The notes under the pieces: model-generated | The model's input: only the letters and a program-made list of their open reading frames with translations | Told to the model about the DNA's origin: nothing | The model's database searches: none | In this document: one piece after another, positions 10,001-18,353 of the stretch | Layout of the letters: the number at the start of each line of letters is the position of its first letter | Position numbering within the stretch: the stretch's first letter is position 1 | Program-made: the position numbers and the translations under genes | From: VXYL01 sp965200375 | Lineage (GTDB): Bacteria; Pseudomonadota; Gammaproteobacteria; Pseudomonadales; Azotimanducaceae | NCBI GenBank assembly: GCA_965200375.1 | Contig: OZ241353.1 | Span: 1,550,001-1,614,000, forward strand | Direction of reading: 5' to 3' | DNA: 64,000 nucleotides

Positions 10001-12077
10001 GGTCCAAGTCGTTCAACACCGCGGCGCCGATCGCATCGGCGGCGGGCTCGTCCCATGTCATTGCCACGTCGAGGCGACTGGCGCCCGATGGCACCACGAT
10101 GTCGTGGTAGGCGTATTCGCCGGCTTCGAGCTCGGCGACCGCGCTGCCGCTGGTCCAGCCGTCCGCCTGATCGCGCTGCAACACGCTGGTGCGCGCCGAG
10201 ACCTTGCCGAGACCGAATTGATGCTGCAGGGCGCCCGGCCCAGCGGTGTTGCTGGCGGGAAACCGTTGCGGCGAATCCAGCCAAGCGTCCGGCTTGATGG
10301 CGCTCGCCATCAGCCGCGCCCGGGCGAGCGCCGGTTGTTCGCGGTGCGCCGGGGCGGCCTCCATCAACAAAGCGGCTACGCCGGCGGTTGTTGGCGAAGC
10401 CATGCTCGTGCCGCTGAACACGATGCGTCCGTCGCGACTGCCGTCGCCTTTGGCGGAAAACATGCGCAGGCCCGTGGCGACTACTTGCGGCGCGAGCCGT
10501 CCGTCGGCGGTGGGCCCGAACGAGCTGAACGCCGCCAGTTCGCCGTCGTTGGCGACGGCGCCGACCGCCAGCGAATTCTTCGCCGCGGCGTAGTTCGAGA
10601 AAGCCTCGTCGCGGGTGTTGTCCTGCGCGACCACGTAGAGCTGGCGATGGTTCCAGACCACGGCGTCCAGTTTGCGCTGGTCCACTTCGCGCCCGCGCCA
10701 TTGGCGACCAGACGCGGACAGGCTCATGTTGACGATCAACGGCTTGGCGGGAGAGTCCGGATCGTCCGCCTCCGGGCAGCTCGTGGCGCGCGCGAGCCAA
10801 TCCATCGCCCGCATGAAGCCCGCCGTGGCGCCGGCACCCGTGCCGTGGTGCAGCGTCTTGGCGAAGCGAATGTGCCGCACCAGGGGGGCCATCCCGGCAT
10901 AGCGGGGATCCCCGCTGCCGTTGCCGAGCAGGATGCCGGTGACGTGCGTGCCGTGGTCGCCGGCGTCGCGCCAGAGATCGGCGTCGTCTTCCTGGGGATC
11001 GCTGTCGTGCGTCGCCAGCAGATTGACGCCGCAGATGCTCTCTCGGTTGGTGCCGATGTCGTCGTGGTCGATGTTGAGGCCGCTGTCCATCACGCCGACG
11101 GCAATGGGGGCGCCTCCGATGCCCGTGAACAATCCGGCCCCCTCGTCGTAGGTGCGCAGCTTGTCCGCTCCCATCGCCATCGCGGCGCGATCCAAAGCGC
11201 CGTACCCGACGCGCACCGGATCGATGGCGAGCACCACGTCCAAGGCGGCAATCGCAGCCAGATCGCGCTGGTGGACGATGGCCGGATAGGCGCGGACGTC
11301 GGCGTGGAAAGCGCCGACCGTTGCGCCGGCGTTCTCCAGCGCGCGCCGCCAACGACCGTCGGGGTCGTCGGCCATCAGGGTGACGAGCACTGGCGTCTGC
11401 GCCGTGGCGGGACCGCCTCGCGGCTCTTCGCGCAGCGTCTCGATCTTGCGCTCGCTGGGCCGCGCACCCATGCCGCCTACAGCGGGCAGAGCGTTGATGG
11501 CGCGCAGTTCGGCTCGATTGCCCGGCAGCTTGGCGCGCACGAGGTTGCCGGCGGCGCCCAGCACCTCGCCGCCGAGAGCGCCCACGCCAGCGGCCAGCTC
11601 GGCCGCGGTGGCACCCTCAGCCAGTCGCAGCCAGCCGAACGCCCAGTCGCGTCCCGATGCTTTGGCCTGGCGCGCCAAAGCGCCGATGGCGTCCGCTGCG
11701 CCCAGCCACTCCAGGTCGCCGTTCGGGATCGCGGACGGTTGCGCGCCGATGACGCCGGGAAGAGGTGCCTTGGCCATTTGCGCCGGCCCGGGGACGAACG
11801 CGTAGCCCGCCGGCGGCAGCGGCGCATCGGGTTCGACGACGGCTGCCGGCGACTGCCGCTTCGCCGGCGGCGCCTGCGCGGGTGGCAATGCCGGTGCGCC
11901 GCGGCTCTGCGCCTCAATGCGGTCCATCGCCGCCCGCTGCGCACGGCGTTCCACGTCCAAGACCGGATCGGGGGCCGCCGGCGACGGGTTCGGGAACACG
12001 AGCCAGAACGCGGCAGCGGCCAAGACGAGCAGCGCGCCGGCAACGGCCGTCGCGCCGAGCTTGCGGGGCAGTTCCAT
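7065..12077 (-). CDS. Secreted subtilisin-like (S8) serine protease with repeated C-terminal domains
   Basis: The product has 1670 residues. Residues 10-30 form a signal or anchor helix after basic residues. The catalytic domain (about 320-620) has Asp331 in VGVMDSGLNIDHD, His375 in GDHGTHVTG, the oxyanion Asn450 in VNMSLS and Ser558 in SGTSMASP. After it come at least four related beta-sandwich units, each marked by a Trp-rich core: SAWFAWTPPSDGFYRF, STWHRWTAPSDGIWEF, RTRWWSWRAPNDGR and SSVWWNFDAPATGRYRF. These resemble pre-peptidase C-terminal-type domains. The last 220 residues (about 1450-1670) are a two-unit module that recurs in the spondin protein ending at 18354. All catalytic residues are present. 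It is monocistronic and probably acts outside the cell or at its surface. Confidence 0.92.
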   Translation of the reverse strand: MELPRKLGATAVAGALLVLAAAAFWLVFPNPSPAAPDPVLDVERRAQRAAMDRIEAQSRGAPALPPAQAPPAKRQSPAAVVEPDAPLPPAGYAFVPGPAQMAKAPLPGVIGAQPSAIPNGDLEWLGAADAIGALARQAKASGRDWAFGWLRLAEGATAAELAAGVGALGGEVLGAAGNLVRAKLPGNRAELRAINALPAVGGMGARPSERKIETLREEPRGGPATAQTPVLVTLMADDPDGRWRRALENAGATVGAFHADVRAYPAIVHQRDLAAIAALDVVLAIDPVRVGYGALDRAAMAMGADKLRTYDEGAGLFTGIGGAPIAVGVMDSGLNIDHDDIGTNRESICGVNLLATHDSDPQEDDADLWRDAGDHGTHVTGILLGNGSGDPRYAGMAPLVRHIRFAKTLHHGTGAGATAGFMRAMDWLARATSCPEADDPDSPAKPLIVNMSLSASGRQWRGREVDQRKLDAVVWNHRQLYVVAQDNTRDEAFSNYAAAKNSLAVGAVANDGELAAFSSFGPTADGRLAPQVVATGLRMFSAKGDGSRDGRIVFSGTSMASPTTAGVAALLMEAAPAHREQPALARARLMASAIKPDAWLDSPQRFPASNTAGPGALQHQFGLGKVSARTSVLQRDQADGWTSGSAVAELEAGEYAYHDIVVPSGASRLDVAMTWDEPAADAIGAAVLNDLDLYLDAGADCGSGACGEHSSTSRKDNVEWLVVRDPAPGTYRVKVIGKRIYTAAPRAAVAWTVIRGDSTPTLQVRSSSSALTGEGASPLTLTVASNGYVAAGVRLSIACRNSDGAGSCETGTFFEDLQVQREDGVSVADLDAGRYQGLTSVDSVPVPGDNYLALPLPLGEIAAGEEREVRLSVSYPANEPARLYVQVDAWNAIGASTTVELRRSGSTAADAAPAANRAFARAETLRGESGQRTTDLLLARTEPAEPLFREPVNRLDDSVDRPTKSAWFAWTPPSDGFYRFGVARRDAIREHEVRVDIFHGERIADSRRLGSARWGADALFQAGRRYRIRVSAERGAVPITLRWDAATRPANDDFAAAEAIAGASGSFAGTTWGATLERGEWLGPLVASTWHRWTAPSDGIWEFSTTDGELAAFRGETVSDLRLVSGKPSSALTLPVGAGLEYRIAALAADATLGAGPYQLDWKRFDGRFPDNPNDLFANAEEMGESESGSYEVYADVDGTVEPGEPPETGARTRWWSWRAPNDGRVTWRLDPLGYGFAAAAFAGAAVDGLALLAASDDDRIGTLAEFAFDARAGERYWIGTGLQPDDALGETIANGTLEWAPTPANDGLGMAAAIVAASGSASGDNRWATVEGNETRRHGGSSVWWNFDAPATGRYRFAVTGTNQTVAIYRRTGDGVGGLALVGAGGSEVAFDAVAGARYAVRVGSLGRGGPFTLRWSQESSSSHVDGHFVALFPAAATERDRVDDQELVEGFVRVVNRSAESGTVRITGHDDAGAAGLDTVTLAIGANERRHFNSGDLENGNAGKGLSGSLGDGQGDWRLTLATDLDVDVFVYARTKPGGFLTSLHDIAPCTANRCRVAVFNPGSNVRQRSLLRLVNPGDEAAAVTITGTDDAGQSPGTAVRLQLAPRTATTLTSQDLEGGGREALSGALGDGVGKWELVVEADPAIHVMSLLKSPTGHLTNLSSTRGQ
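7068..7730 (-). other. Two-unit C-terminal module, copy 1 (in the subtilase)
   Basis: This encodes the last 221 residues of the S8 protease. It contains two related units of about 100 residues. Each runs from a strand like GFVRVVN or SLLRLVN, through ITG(H/T)DDAG, then DLE, then LSG(S/A)LGDG.GxW, and ends near GFLTSLHD or GHLTNLSS. The second copy of the same module is at 18357-19010 in an unrelated protein. I recognise the module as a recurrent extracellular tail but know no function for it. Confidence 0.8.
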
Positions 12078-12151
12078 GCTGCAAGTCCGTCCTGCGCGGA
12101 TTCGCTAGCGATTCTCGCAAAGACAGGCTGGGATGCAAGTCGGTCGGGGCA

Positions 12152-13006
12152 TCACGATCCCGGCAGCGCAACTCGCGCCAGCGGCACTGGCAGGCCCGCC
12201 ACGGCCACCCGGGTGCGGAACACGCTGCCGGTGCGCTCGGTCGGTGCGCCATCGGATCCCGTTACGACATACAGATCCTTGAGGTCCTCTCCACCGAAGC
12301 AGACGCTGGTGACCATAGGCAACGGCAACGGCAGGCGCTCCCGCAGCGCGCCGTCGGCGCCGAAGACGCTCACGCAGCCGCCGCCGGCCACGGCCACCCA
12401 CACCGAACCGTCCACGGCGACTGCGAGACCGTCCGGAGCGCCCGCGTCCGTGTGCGCGAAGGGCCGTCTCGGACCCAGAGCGCCGTCCTCGGCCACGGCG
12501 TGGCGGAACACCTGCCGGCGGCGCGAGTCCGCATGGTAGAGGATGGCGCCGTCCGGGGAGAAGCCGAGGCCGTTGGTGAGCCGAACGTCCTCGGCCACGG
12601 TGCGCGTCGTGCCGTCCAAGTCGATCAGGTGCAGGGCGCCCGGGCGCTGCTCCCCCGGCTCGAACACCGGGCTGCCCAACGAGCCCGCGTAGATGCGGCC
12701 GGCGGCGTCTGTCGCCAGGTCGTTGTAGCCGACGTTGCCGATTGCGGGGTCCCTGTCCAGGAGCAACACGGTGTCGCCGCCGGCGAAGGGCTTGTAGGCG
12801 ATGTTGCGCCCGCCCACCACCAGGCCGTCCTGCTCGTGCAGCGCCATGCCGCCGATGCCGCGCCGGTGCGGGAATACAGTGTGGACCGCCCCCTCGGCGT
12901 CGAGGCGGAACACGCCGCCGCCGAGCACGTCGCTGAACAGGAGGCCGAGTTCCGGAACCCAGACCGGCCCCTCCACCAGGCCGTAGCCGGTGGCTAGGCG
13001 TTGCAC
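12152..13006 (-). CDS. SMP-30/gluconolactonase family protein
   Basis: This 284-residue protein has the six-bladed propeller signature of the SMP-30/gluconolactonase/luciferin-regenerating family. It has the N-terminal metal Glu in GLVEGPVW, a central NDLATDAAGRIYAGSLG, the metal Asn region LTNGLGFSPDG, the metal Asp in DAGAPDGLAVAVDG, and MVTSVCFGG near the end. Such enzymes hydrolyse sugar lactones with a divalent metal. The start is GTG at 13006, inside the last codons of the dioxygenase gene, with which it shares 13 bases, so the two are translationally linked. Together with the upstream epimerase this suggests a three-step catabolic or tailoring operon; the substrate is unknown. Confidence 0.88.
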   Translation of the reverse strand: MQRLATGYGLVEGPVWVPELGLLFSDVLGGGVFRLDAEGAVHTVFPHRRGIGGMALHEQDGLVVGGRNIAYKPFAGGDTVLLLDRDPAIGNVGYNDLATDAAGRIYAGSLGSPVFEPGEQRPGALHLIDLDGTTRTVAEDVRLTNGLGFSPDGAILYHADSRRRQVFRHAVAEDGALGPRRPFAHTDAGAPDGLAVAVDGSVWVAVAGGGCVSVFGADGALRERLPLPLPMVTSVCFGGEDLKDLYVVTGSDGAPTERTGSVFRTRVAVAGLPVPLARVALPGS

Positions 13007-13893
13007 GGCTCGACGCTCCCGGCGCCGTCGGCCTGTTCGCTGCCCCGGTTGCCGAACGCAGCGGCGAGCTGGGCGGCTGCCTCGGCGCGCAGGTAGCGTT
13101 GCGTCGCCATCAGCCGCGGCGCCTTGCCGGCGTTCGGGGCGATGGTGTGCAGAAGGCGCAGGTCCGTCAGCACCACGTCGCCGGGCTCGCCGTGGAGTTC
13201 CACCACCTGCACCGGGACGCCCCGCACTTCGGCCGGAGCGTCAAGAAATCGCCGCCGGTCCGGTTCGCCGCGGCCCATCAGCGCGGCGAACCAGGGCTCG
13301 CGCTTCAGCAGCCGTTTGACCTGCTTCGAGCGAGCGAAGACGCGATCGTTCAGGAGCCGGTGCGAACCCCGCACCACCAGAGTGCCGCCGCCGCCAGGCG
13401 GCACCGCGTCGAGAAACGCGAACGCCTGCAAGCCCGGGATGCCGGGCCACGGCAGCCGTGGCAGGTCCAGGTGCCAGATGCCGTGCGGGACGGTCCAGGT
13501 CTCGGCGTTCGGCAGCGTCAGCAGCAAGGCTGGCGGGCCAAGCGGACGGCAATGATCGATGGACGAGGGACGTGCGGGCCGACCTGCTGGCGTGTCGGCA
13601 GGAGGTTGCGCCGGACGCTCGCCGAGCAGGGCTTCCACCGAGTGCTGCAAGGCCGACGTCCGCAGCACGGCGGCCACCGCCTTGGCGCGCGCCAGGCCCT
13701 TCGGCAACTTGCGGCGGCCGGCGGCTGGCGACCGGCCGGCGTCGTCTCCCCACAAGCCATGCTGGGCCAACGCCCTCTGTATCGCCCGTCGGGCCGGACC
13801 GATGTGCTCCGCAGGCAACAGGCCCGGCAGGCGCACCACGCCGTCCTCGGCCAGCGCCCGCCGCTGCCGCGCTCCGATCAGCGCGTTTGGCAA
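12994..13893 (-). CDS. Phytanoyl-CoA dioxygenase family protein (Fe(II)/2-oxoglutarate type)
   Basis: The 299-residue product has the double-stranded beta-helix iron-binding set of the PhyH family: HLD in IWHLDLPRLPW (His and Asp ligands), GGGTLVVRGSHR, and the distal His in LRLLHTIAPNAGKAPR with the Arg that grips 2-oxoglutarate. The likely start is TTG at 13893, since no ATG lies near the N-terminal helix; this start is uncertain. It begins seven bases after the epimerase gene stops and overlaps the SMP-30 gene by 13 bases, so all three form an operon. Family members hydroxylate very different small molecules, so the substrate is not predictable. Confidence 0.85.
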   Translation of the reverse strand: MPNALIGARQRRALAEDGVVRLPGLLPAEHIGPARRAIQRALAQHGLWGDDAGRSPAAGRRKLPKGLARAKAVAAVLRTSALQHSVEALLGERPAQPPADTPAGRPARPSSIDHCRPLGPPALLLTLPNAETWTVPHGIWHLDLPRLPWPGIPGLQAFAFLDAVPPGGGGTLVVRGSHRLLNDRVFARSKQVKRLLKREPWFAALMGRGEPDRRRFLDAPAEVRGVPVQVVELHGEPGDVVLTDLRLLHTIAPNAGKAPRLMATQRYLRAEAAAQLAAAFGNRGSEQADGAGSVEPCNA

Positions 13894-13900
13894 ACGCCGG

Positions 13901-14974
13901 TCACGCCGGCAGCGCGAAGCCCTCGCGGAGCTTCGGCTTCACCTTGGCGACGCAGAGCAGCGACTCCACGCAGTCGCGGATGGATTCGTCCAGCGGCCGG
14001 AAGGCGATGCCGGTGACGGCGCGGATGCGGTCGTTGCGCAGCTCGCAACCGGCCCAGATGGCGCGGAATTCGGTCTCCCGGGCCTTGATGCGGTCCGGGA
14101 AGTTGTCCGTGACCGGCGGCGTGTCGTGGCCGAGCTCCGGCAGCAGGCGGTCGATGTCGGCGCAGATGTCCTCGACGTTGCGGGTGTCCGTGGACCAGGC
14201 GATGTAGCGCTCGCCGTTCTTCACCAGCACGCTGGCGAGCAGGCCGACGTGGCAGTCCGCGTCGTCGCGCACGTCCACCGTCATCCAAGGTCGGTAGGCG
14301 CCGTTCTGGTGGTACTCGCCGAGCAGCATCATCTCGATGTTGTGCTGCCACGGCCCCATGTTCTTCTGGTGCGGCGACTGGATGGGTCCCACGTTGTCCG
14401 CCGGGCAGCAGGTGACGGCGTCCCACTTGCCGCTCGCTTCGGCGGCGTCAGAGAAGGCGCGCTGGGCGATCACCTTGCCCATCGAGTAGCCCTGGCGCTG
14501 CGGCGTGCGGCGCGGATTGTCTTCGTCCGGATAGCGGTCCTCGTAGAACACCGGGCGGCGCACGTATTCCTGCATGTCCGCCTCGGACATCACCGCGGCG
14601 ATGCTGGAAGTGACCACCACGCGGGTGACGGACTCGGACTTTTCCACCGCGGCGATCAGATGGTCGCAGACCATCTTCACGTAGTCGTGATCGGTGTAGG
14701 AGCTCACATGGGCGACATGCGCCACGCCGTGGCAGCCGGCGAAGATGGCGTCGAAGCTGCCGGCGTCGTCCAGGTCCGCGCCGTGCAGCGTCAGCCGGCC
14801 GGAGGCGTAGCCGGGCATCGCCTTGAGGAAGCCGGTGCGCTCGGCGTTGTCGACGTTGCGGACGCAGGCCCGCACCCGGTAGCCCTGGTCCAGGAGGCGG
14901 CGCACCACCCAGCCGCCAATGAACCCAGCAGCGCCAGTGACCGCTACGGTGCCGCCCTTCGGAATCGGTGCCAT
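13901..14974 (-). CDS. NAD(P)-dependent epimerase/dehydratase (extended SDR)
   Basis: This 357-residue oxidoreductase has the Rossmann cofactor motif TGAAGFIGGWVVRRL near the N-terminus, then VTSSIAAVM with the catalytic Ser/Thr and YSMGK with the catalytic Tyr and Lys. The layout resembles dihydroflavonol-4-reductase-like members that reduce carbonyls, rather than nucleotide-sugar epimerases. The ATG at 14974 has GGGAG six bases upstream, which fixes the start better than the TTG two codons earlier. It is the first gene of an operon with the dioxygenase and SMP-30 genes. The role of the pathway is unknown. Confidence 0.88.
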   Translation of the reverse strand: MAPIPKGGTVAVTGAAGFIGGWVVRRLLDQGYRVRACVRNVDNAERTGFLKAMPGYASGRLTLHGADLDDAGSFDAIFAGCHGVAHVAHVSSYTDHDYVKMVCDHLIAAVEKSESVTRVVVTSSIAAVMSEADMQEYVRRPVFYEDRYPDEDNPRRTPQRQGYSMGKVIAQRAFSDAAEASGKWDAVTCCPADNVGPIQSPHQKNMGPWQHNIEMMLLGEYHQNGAYRPWMTVDVRDDADCHVGLLASVLVKNGERYIAWSTDTRNVEDICADIDRLLPELGHDTPPVTDNFPDRIKARETEFRAIWAGCELRNDRIRAVTGIAFRPLDESIRDCVESLLCVAKVKPKLREGFALPA

Positions 14975-15152
14975 CCCCAAACTCCCCTCTGAGACAAACG
15001 GCCCGGCGGGCCGCGAATCGCAAGCAAGGCCATCCTAGGACCCAGCTGCTCCAGACGCCAAGGCAGCATAGGCCGCCGGTGAGCGAGGACGCAACCGCGC
15101 TCGCTGCGCCAAGCCTCTGCGGATGCACCTACGCAGGCCTGTTCCTTCCGCA

Positions 15153-15875
15153 TTAGCCGCCTTCAAGCGCCGCCATGCGGGCCAGCGTGGTGGCGCCCGG
15201 CGGGTAGTTTCCCGCCAAGAGCGCTAGCGCCAGCGCCCGCACGCGCCCAAGCGCAATGGGCCGATAGCCTAGCTGCTCCACGGAGACGTTGACGTGCGGG
15301 CTGCGCCCGGGCGGTTCGCCGTGGGTGTGGCCATGCACGTTCACGCATCCCGCCGGCACCGCCGCCAGGGGCATGTGGGTACACAGCAGGGGCGGTTCGC
15401 CGTCGACGCAGAGCGCGGCGCTCACGGCATCGAAGCCGTCCACGCGCAGTTCGCCGCTGCCGGTGAGATCGTGGTTGCCGAGCACCAGGTGCTTCGGGGC
15501 GCCCGGCGCGGCCCGCACTCGGGCCCAGGTGTGCTCGCCCACGGCGCCGCGCATCGCCATGTCGCCGACGAAGATCAACGGCTCCTCGGCGCCCACGGTC
15601 CCTTCCCAGGCCGCGTACAGCCCCGCGTCCATCTCCTCGACGCTGCCGAACGGCCGGCCCGTGTAGCGGATGATGTTGTCGTGGCCGAGATGCAGGTCGG
15701 ACCACAGCCAGGCATGGTCCGTCGCGATGCGTTGCGCCGGAAACGCGCGGGCGGCCTTCAGCATCGCCCGGAACGTGTGCTGGCCGTGGCGCGAGTCGCC
15801 GCCTCCCGGGGCTGCCGCGGCGGCGAGCTCGGCTTGGTAGAGGGCTTGCAGCTGCGCCGGCGCGAACGCAGCCAT
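15153..15875 (-). CDS. Metallophosphoesterase
   Basis: This 240-residue protein carries the calcineurin-like phosphoesterase motifs in order: SDLHLGHDN, FVGDMAM, LVLGNHD, LCTHMPL and NVHGHTHGE. These supply the Asp, His and Asn ligands of a two-metal centre. The first 50 residues (MAAFAPAQLQALYQAEL) look like an added helix. The start overlaps the stop of the acetyltransferase gene by one base (TGATG), so the two are co-translated. It is short and lacks a signal peptide, so it is probably a cytoplasmic phosphodiesterase or nucleotidase; the substrate is unclear. Confidence 0.87.
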   Translation of the reverse strand: MAAFAPAQLQALYQAELAAAAAPGGGDSRHGQHTFRAMLKAARAFPAQRIATDHAWLWSDLHLGHDNIIRYTGRPFGSVEEMDAGLYAAWEGTVGAEEPLIFVGDMAMRGAVGEHTWARVRAAPGAPKHLVLGNHDLTGSGELRVDGFDAVSAALCVDGEPPLLCTHMPLAAVPAGCVNVHGHTHGEPPGRSPHVNVSVEQLGYRPIALGRVRALALALLAGNYPPGATTLARMAALEGG

Positions 15876-17092
15876 CAGAAGTGGTCGGGACAGTGGGGCG
15901 CATGGCGGGTGCGGAAGATCGAATCCGCCCGGGCCACCGCTTGGGGCTCGCCGGCGAGCAGCCCCCAGGCGGCGAGTTCGGTCGCCGAACGAAATCCCAT
16001 CCACAGCGACGTCAAAGCCTTCGCGCCGAGGCGAATGTCCGCCTCCCCGGTCGCCGGGATCGCCGTGGCGCCGTCCTTGCCGGCATCGAGCTGCCACACG
16101 CCGTCGTTCCACGGCGTCAGCGGGTCCGCGGCGAGGCCGATGGCCAGCGCGCCCTCCGCGTCGTAGCCGCGGCCGGCGAGGGCCGCCGGCGCATCGACGA
16201 TGCGGAACCAGGCGCCCTCGCGGTCCTGGGCGTTCAGCAGCCGCGGTTCGAGCATGAGCTCGGGTGCCGGATCATCCAGGGGCGCATCGCGCCAGCGCAC
16301 CCGGCCTACCAGGTCGTGGCAGGCGACGAAGCTCCACAGCGAGCGGTAGGCGTCGGCGTCCAGCCAGGCCAGATCGCGGATGGCCAGCTCTTGGCCTCGG
16401 GCCGGATGGTCCACCCGATCCGCCCGCAACGTGTAGACGACGTAGCCGGTGGGATGCCCCGCTGCGTCCGCGCTGACCGCCACCGAAACCGGCCCGTCCT
16501 CCGCCACCTCCTCCAGGGCGTTGTGCAGCCACAGGGCCTTGGAGCGGTGCAGGTAGCCCATGCGGTCCCGCACGAAGGCGATGTAGATGGACTTCGCCGC
16601 GTCGTAGGCGTCGGCGGCTTCGACCCGCGCCACCTGGTGGCTGCCGCCGTCGTCGTCGAAGAACCGCAGGTCCACCGTGTCCACCGCGTAGTGGCGGCGC
16701 ACCGTGGCCATTGCGTAGCCGTAGCGCTGGTAGATGGCCGCTTGCGAGGCCCACAGCGCCGCCACCGGCTGGCCGGCGTCCCGCATCGCGGCCAGCGCCT
16801 GGGTGTGGACGCGCCGCGCCAGCCCTTGGCGCCGGTGTTCCGGCTGGGTGCCGATGGTGGACACGCCAGCGAGCGGCAGCGCGGCGCCGTTGGCGCGCAT
16901 GGTGAACGGGATGTTGGTGAAGCTGGAAGCCAGCTTGCCGTCCACGAAGGCGCAGAGCGTCCACTCCGGCAGGTTCGCGGTGGCGATGACGTTGTCCGGG
17001 CCGTCGCCGAAGGCGCCGCCGTAGACGTAGCCCCCCAGAACGCCGAGATCCGCCATCTCGGCCGCCGTCGCCGGCCGGATTTCCACGCCCAT
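15875..17092 (-). CDS. GNAT-family N-acetyltransferase, Eis-like
   Basis: This protein of about 405 residues has an N-terminal acetyl-CoA-binding domain with GVSTIGTQPEHRRQGLARRV, the motif A pattern Q/R-x-x-G-x-A, and then AIYQRYGYAMA. The C-terminal half (FRIVDAPAALAGRGY to the end) looks like the sterol-carrier-like domain seen in Eis-type acetyltransferases. I took the ATG at 17092 because it lies directly before the conserved EIRPATAAEM strand; the frame is open far upstream. It is translationally coupled to the phosphoesterase gene. Eis-type enzymes acetylate amines on drugs or proteins; nothing here shows the substrate. Confidence 0.82.
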   Translation of the reverse strand: MGVEIRPATAAEMADLGVLGGYVYGGAFGDGPDNVIATANLPEWTLCAFVDGKLASSFTNIPFTMRANGAALPLAGVSTIGTQPEHRRQGLARRVHTQALAAMRDAGQPVAALWASQAAIYQRYGYAMATVRRHYAVDTVDLRFFDDDGGSHQVARVEAADAYDAAKSIYIAFVRDRMGYLHRSKALWLHNALEEVAEDGPVSVAVSADAAGHPTGYVVYTLRADRVDHPARGQELAIRDLAWLDADAYRSLWSFVACHDLVGRVRWRDAPLDDPAPELMLEPRLLNAQDREGAWFRIVDAPAALAGRGYDAEGALAIGLAADPLTPWNDGVWQLDAGKDGATAIPATGEADIRLGAKALTSLWMGFRSATELAAWGLLAGEPQAVARADSIFRTRHAPHCPDHF

Positions 17093-17210
17093 GGCGGCCC
17101 CTGCTTGGAGAACGGAGCGCGGATTGTAGCCGCCAACGCGCCCGCCAAGCCCTCTGGCGTGGCAGCCGCCATTACACTCGCGCCGCCGCCGCGAACCTGG
17201 CACCTCTCCA

Positions 17211-18302
17211 GTGACTCCCCAGCCGACGCCCGAAGAAGCCCACCGCCGCAACGTTCGCGACGGTCTGCGGGCGGATTCGGCCCAGGCCGAGGTGGCGGCG
17301 CTGCTCACGGCGCTGCAGCGGGAGCTGCTGGCCACGCACCGGGCGTGGCAGGCCCGGCGCCGGCGCTGGCGGCTGCTTCGCCATGGCAGTCCGGCGGTGC
17401 GCGGCCTGTACCTGTGGGGCGGCGTCGGCCGCGGCAAGACCTATCTGATGGATCTGTTCCACGACCTGCTGCCCATCGCGGCCAAACGGCGGCTGCACTT
17501 CCACCACTTCATGCGCCTGGTCCACGACGAGCTGCGCCGGGTCGCCGGCCGCTCGGACCCGTTGCGGGACGTCGCGGCGGAACTGGCCCGGGACACCCGC
17601 GTGCTCTGCTTCGACGAGTTCCACGTTGCGGACATCGGCGATGCGATGATCCTGGGCGAACTGCTCGGCGCCCTGTTCGACGCCGGCACGACCGTGGTGG
17701 CGACCTCCAACACGCCGCCGTCGCGCTTGTACGAGAGCGGCCTGCAGCGGCGCCGGTTTCTGCCGGCCATCGCCCGGATCGAGGCCCACATGGCCGTGGT
17801 GCGGATCGTCGGCGACGTGGACTACCGCCTGGCCGTTCTGCGCCGGGACGGCATCTATCGGGTGGACGGCGACGCCGACGCGCTGCTGGGCAGCTTCCGC
17901 GCGCTCGGCCACGGCGAGTTGCGCTGCGGCCATGTGCTGACCATCCGGGACCGTCCCATCCGTACCCGGGGATCCGCCGGCGACGTGGCGTGGTTCGATT
18001 TCGACGCCGTCTGCGACGGTCCCCGCGGCAACGACGACTACATCGAACTGGCGCGTCTCTACTCCACGGTGCTGATCTCCGGCGTTCCCGTTCTCGATGC
18101 CGCGAAGGAGGACCAGGCGCGGCGCTTCATCGGCCTCGTCGACGAGTTCTACGACCGCAACGTGAAGCTGCTGCTGGCCGCCGCGGCGCCGCTGGACGCC
18201 CTCTACGCCGGCGAGCGGCATCGCGCCGAGTTCGCCCGCACCAGAAGCCGGCTGAGCGAGATGCAGAGCGCCGCCTACTTGGGAAGCGGCCATCGGCCGT
18301 GA
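17211..18302 (+). CDS. zapE: Cell division ATPase ZapE (AFG1 family)
   Basis: The 363-residue product is an AFG1-like AAA ATPase. Walker A is WGGVGRGKTYLM (residues 69-80), Walker B is LCFDEFHVADIGDAM, and TVVATSNTPPSRLYESGLQR is the conserved sensor segment. The length matches the bacterial family, in which ZapE acts on the Z ring late in division. It starts with GTG at 17211 after CACCTCTCCA; no strong ribosome site is visible. It is a single gene, divergent from the acetyltransferase gene and convergent with the spondin gene. Confidence 0.9.
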   Translation: MTPQPTPEEAHRRNVRDGLRADSAQAEVAALLTALQRELLATHRAWQARRRRWRLLRHGSPAVRGLYLWGGVGRGKTYLMDLFHDLLPIAAKRRLHFHHFMRLVHDELRRVAGRSDPLRDVAAELARDTRVLCFDEFHVADIGDAMILGELLGALFDAGTTVVATSNTPPSRLYESGLQRRRFLPAIARIEAHMAVVRIVGDVDYRLAVLRRDGIYRVDGDADALLGSFRALGHGELRCGHVLTIRDRPIRTRGSAGDVAWFDFDAVCDGPRGNDDYIELARLYSTVLISGVPVLDAAKEDQARRFIGLVDEFYDRNVKLLLAAAAPLDALYAGERHRAEFARTRSRLSEMQSAAYLGSGHRP

Positions 18303-18353
18303 AGACGCGGCAGCGCTGCCTGCCAGCAGCATTTAAGTCGTTGTGTTTAAGCA

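Noticed and set aside
9420..12539. Plus-strand open frame of over 1000 codons
   Set aside because: It is antisense to the subtilase, which has all catalytic motifs. No independent evidence of coding.
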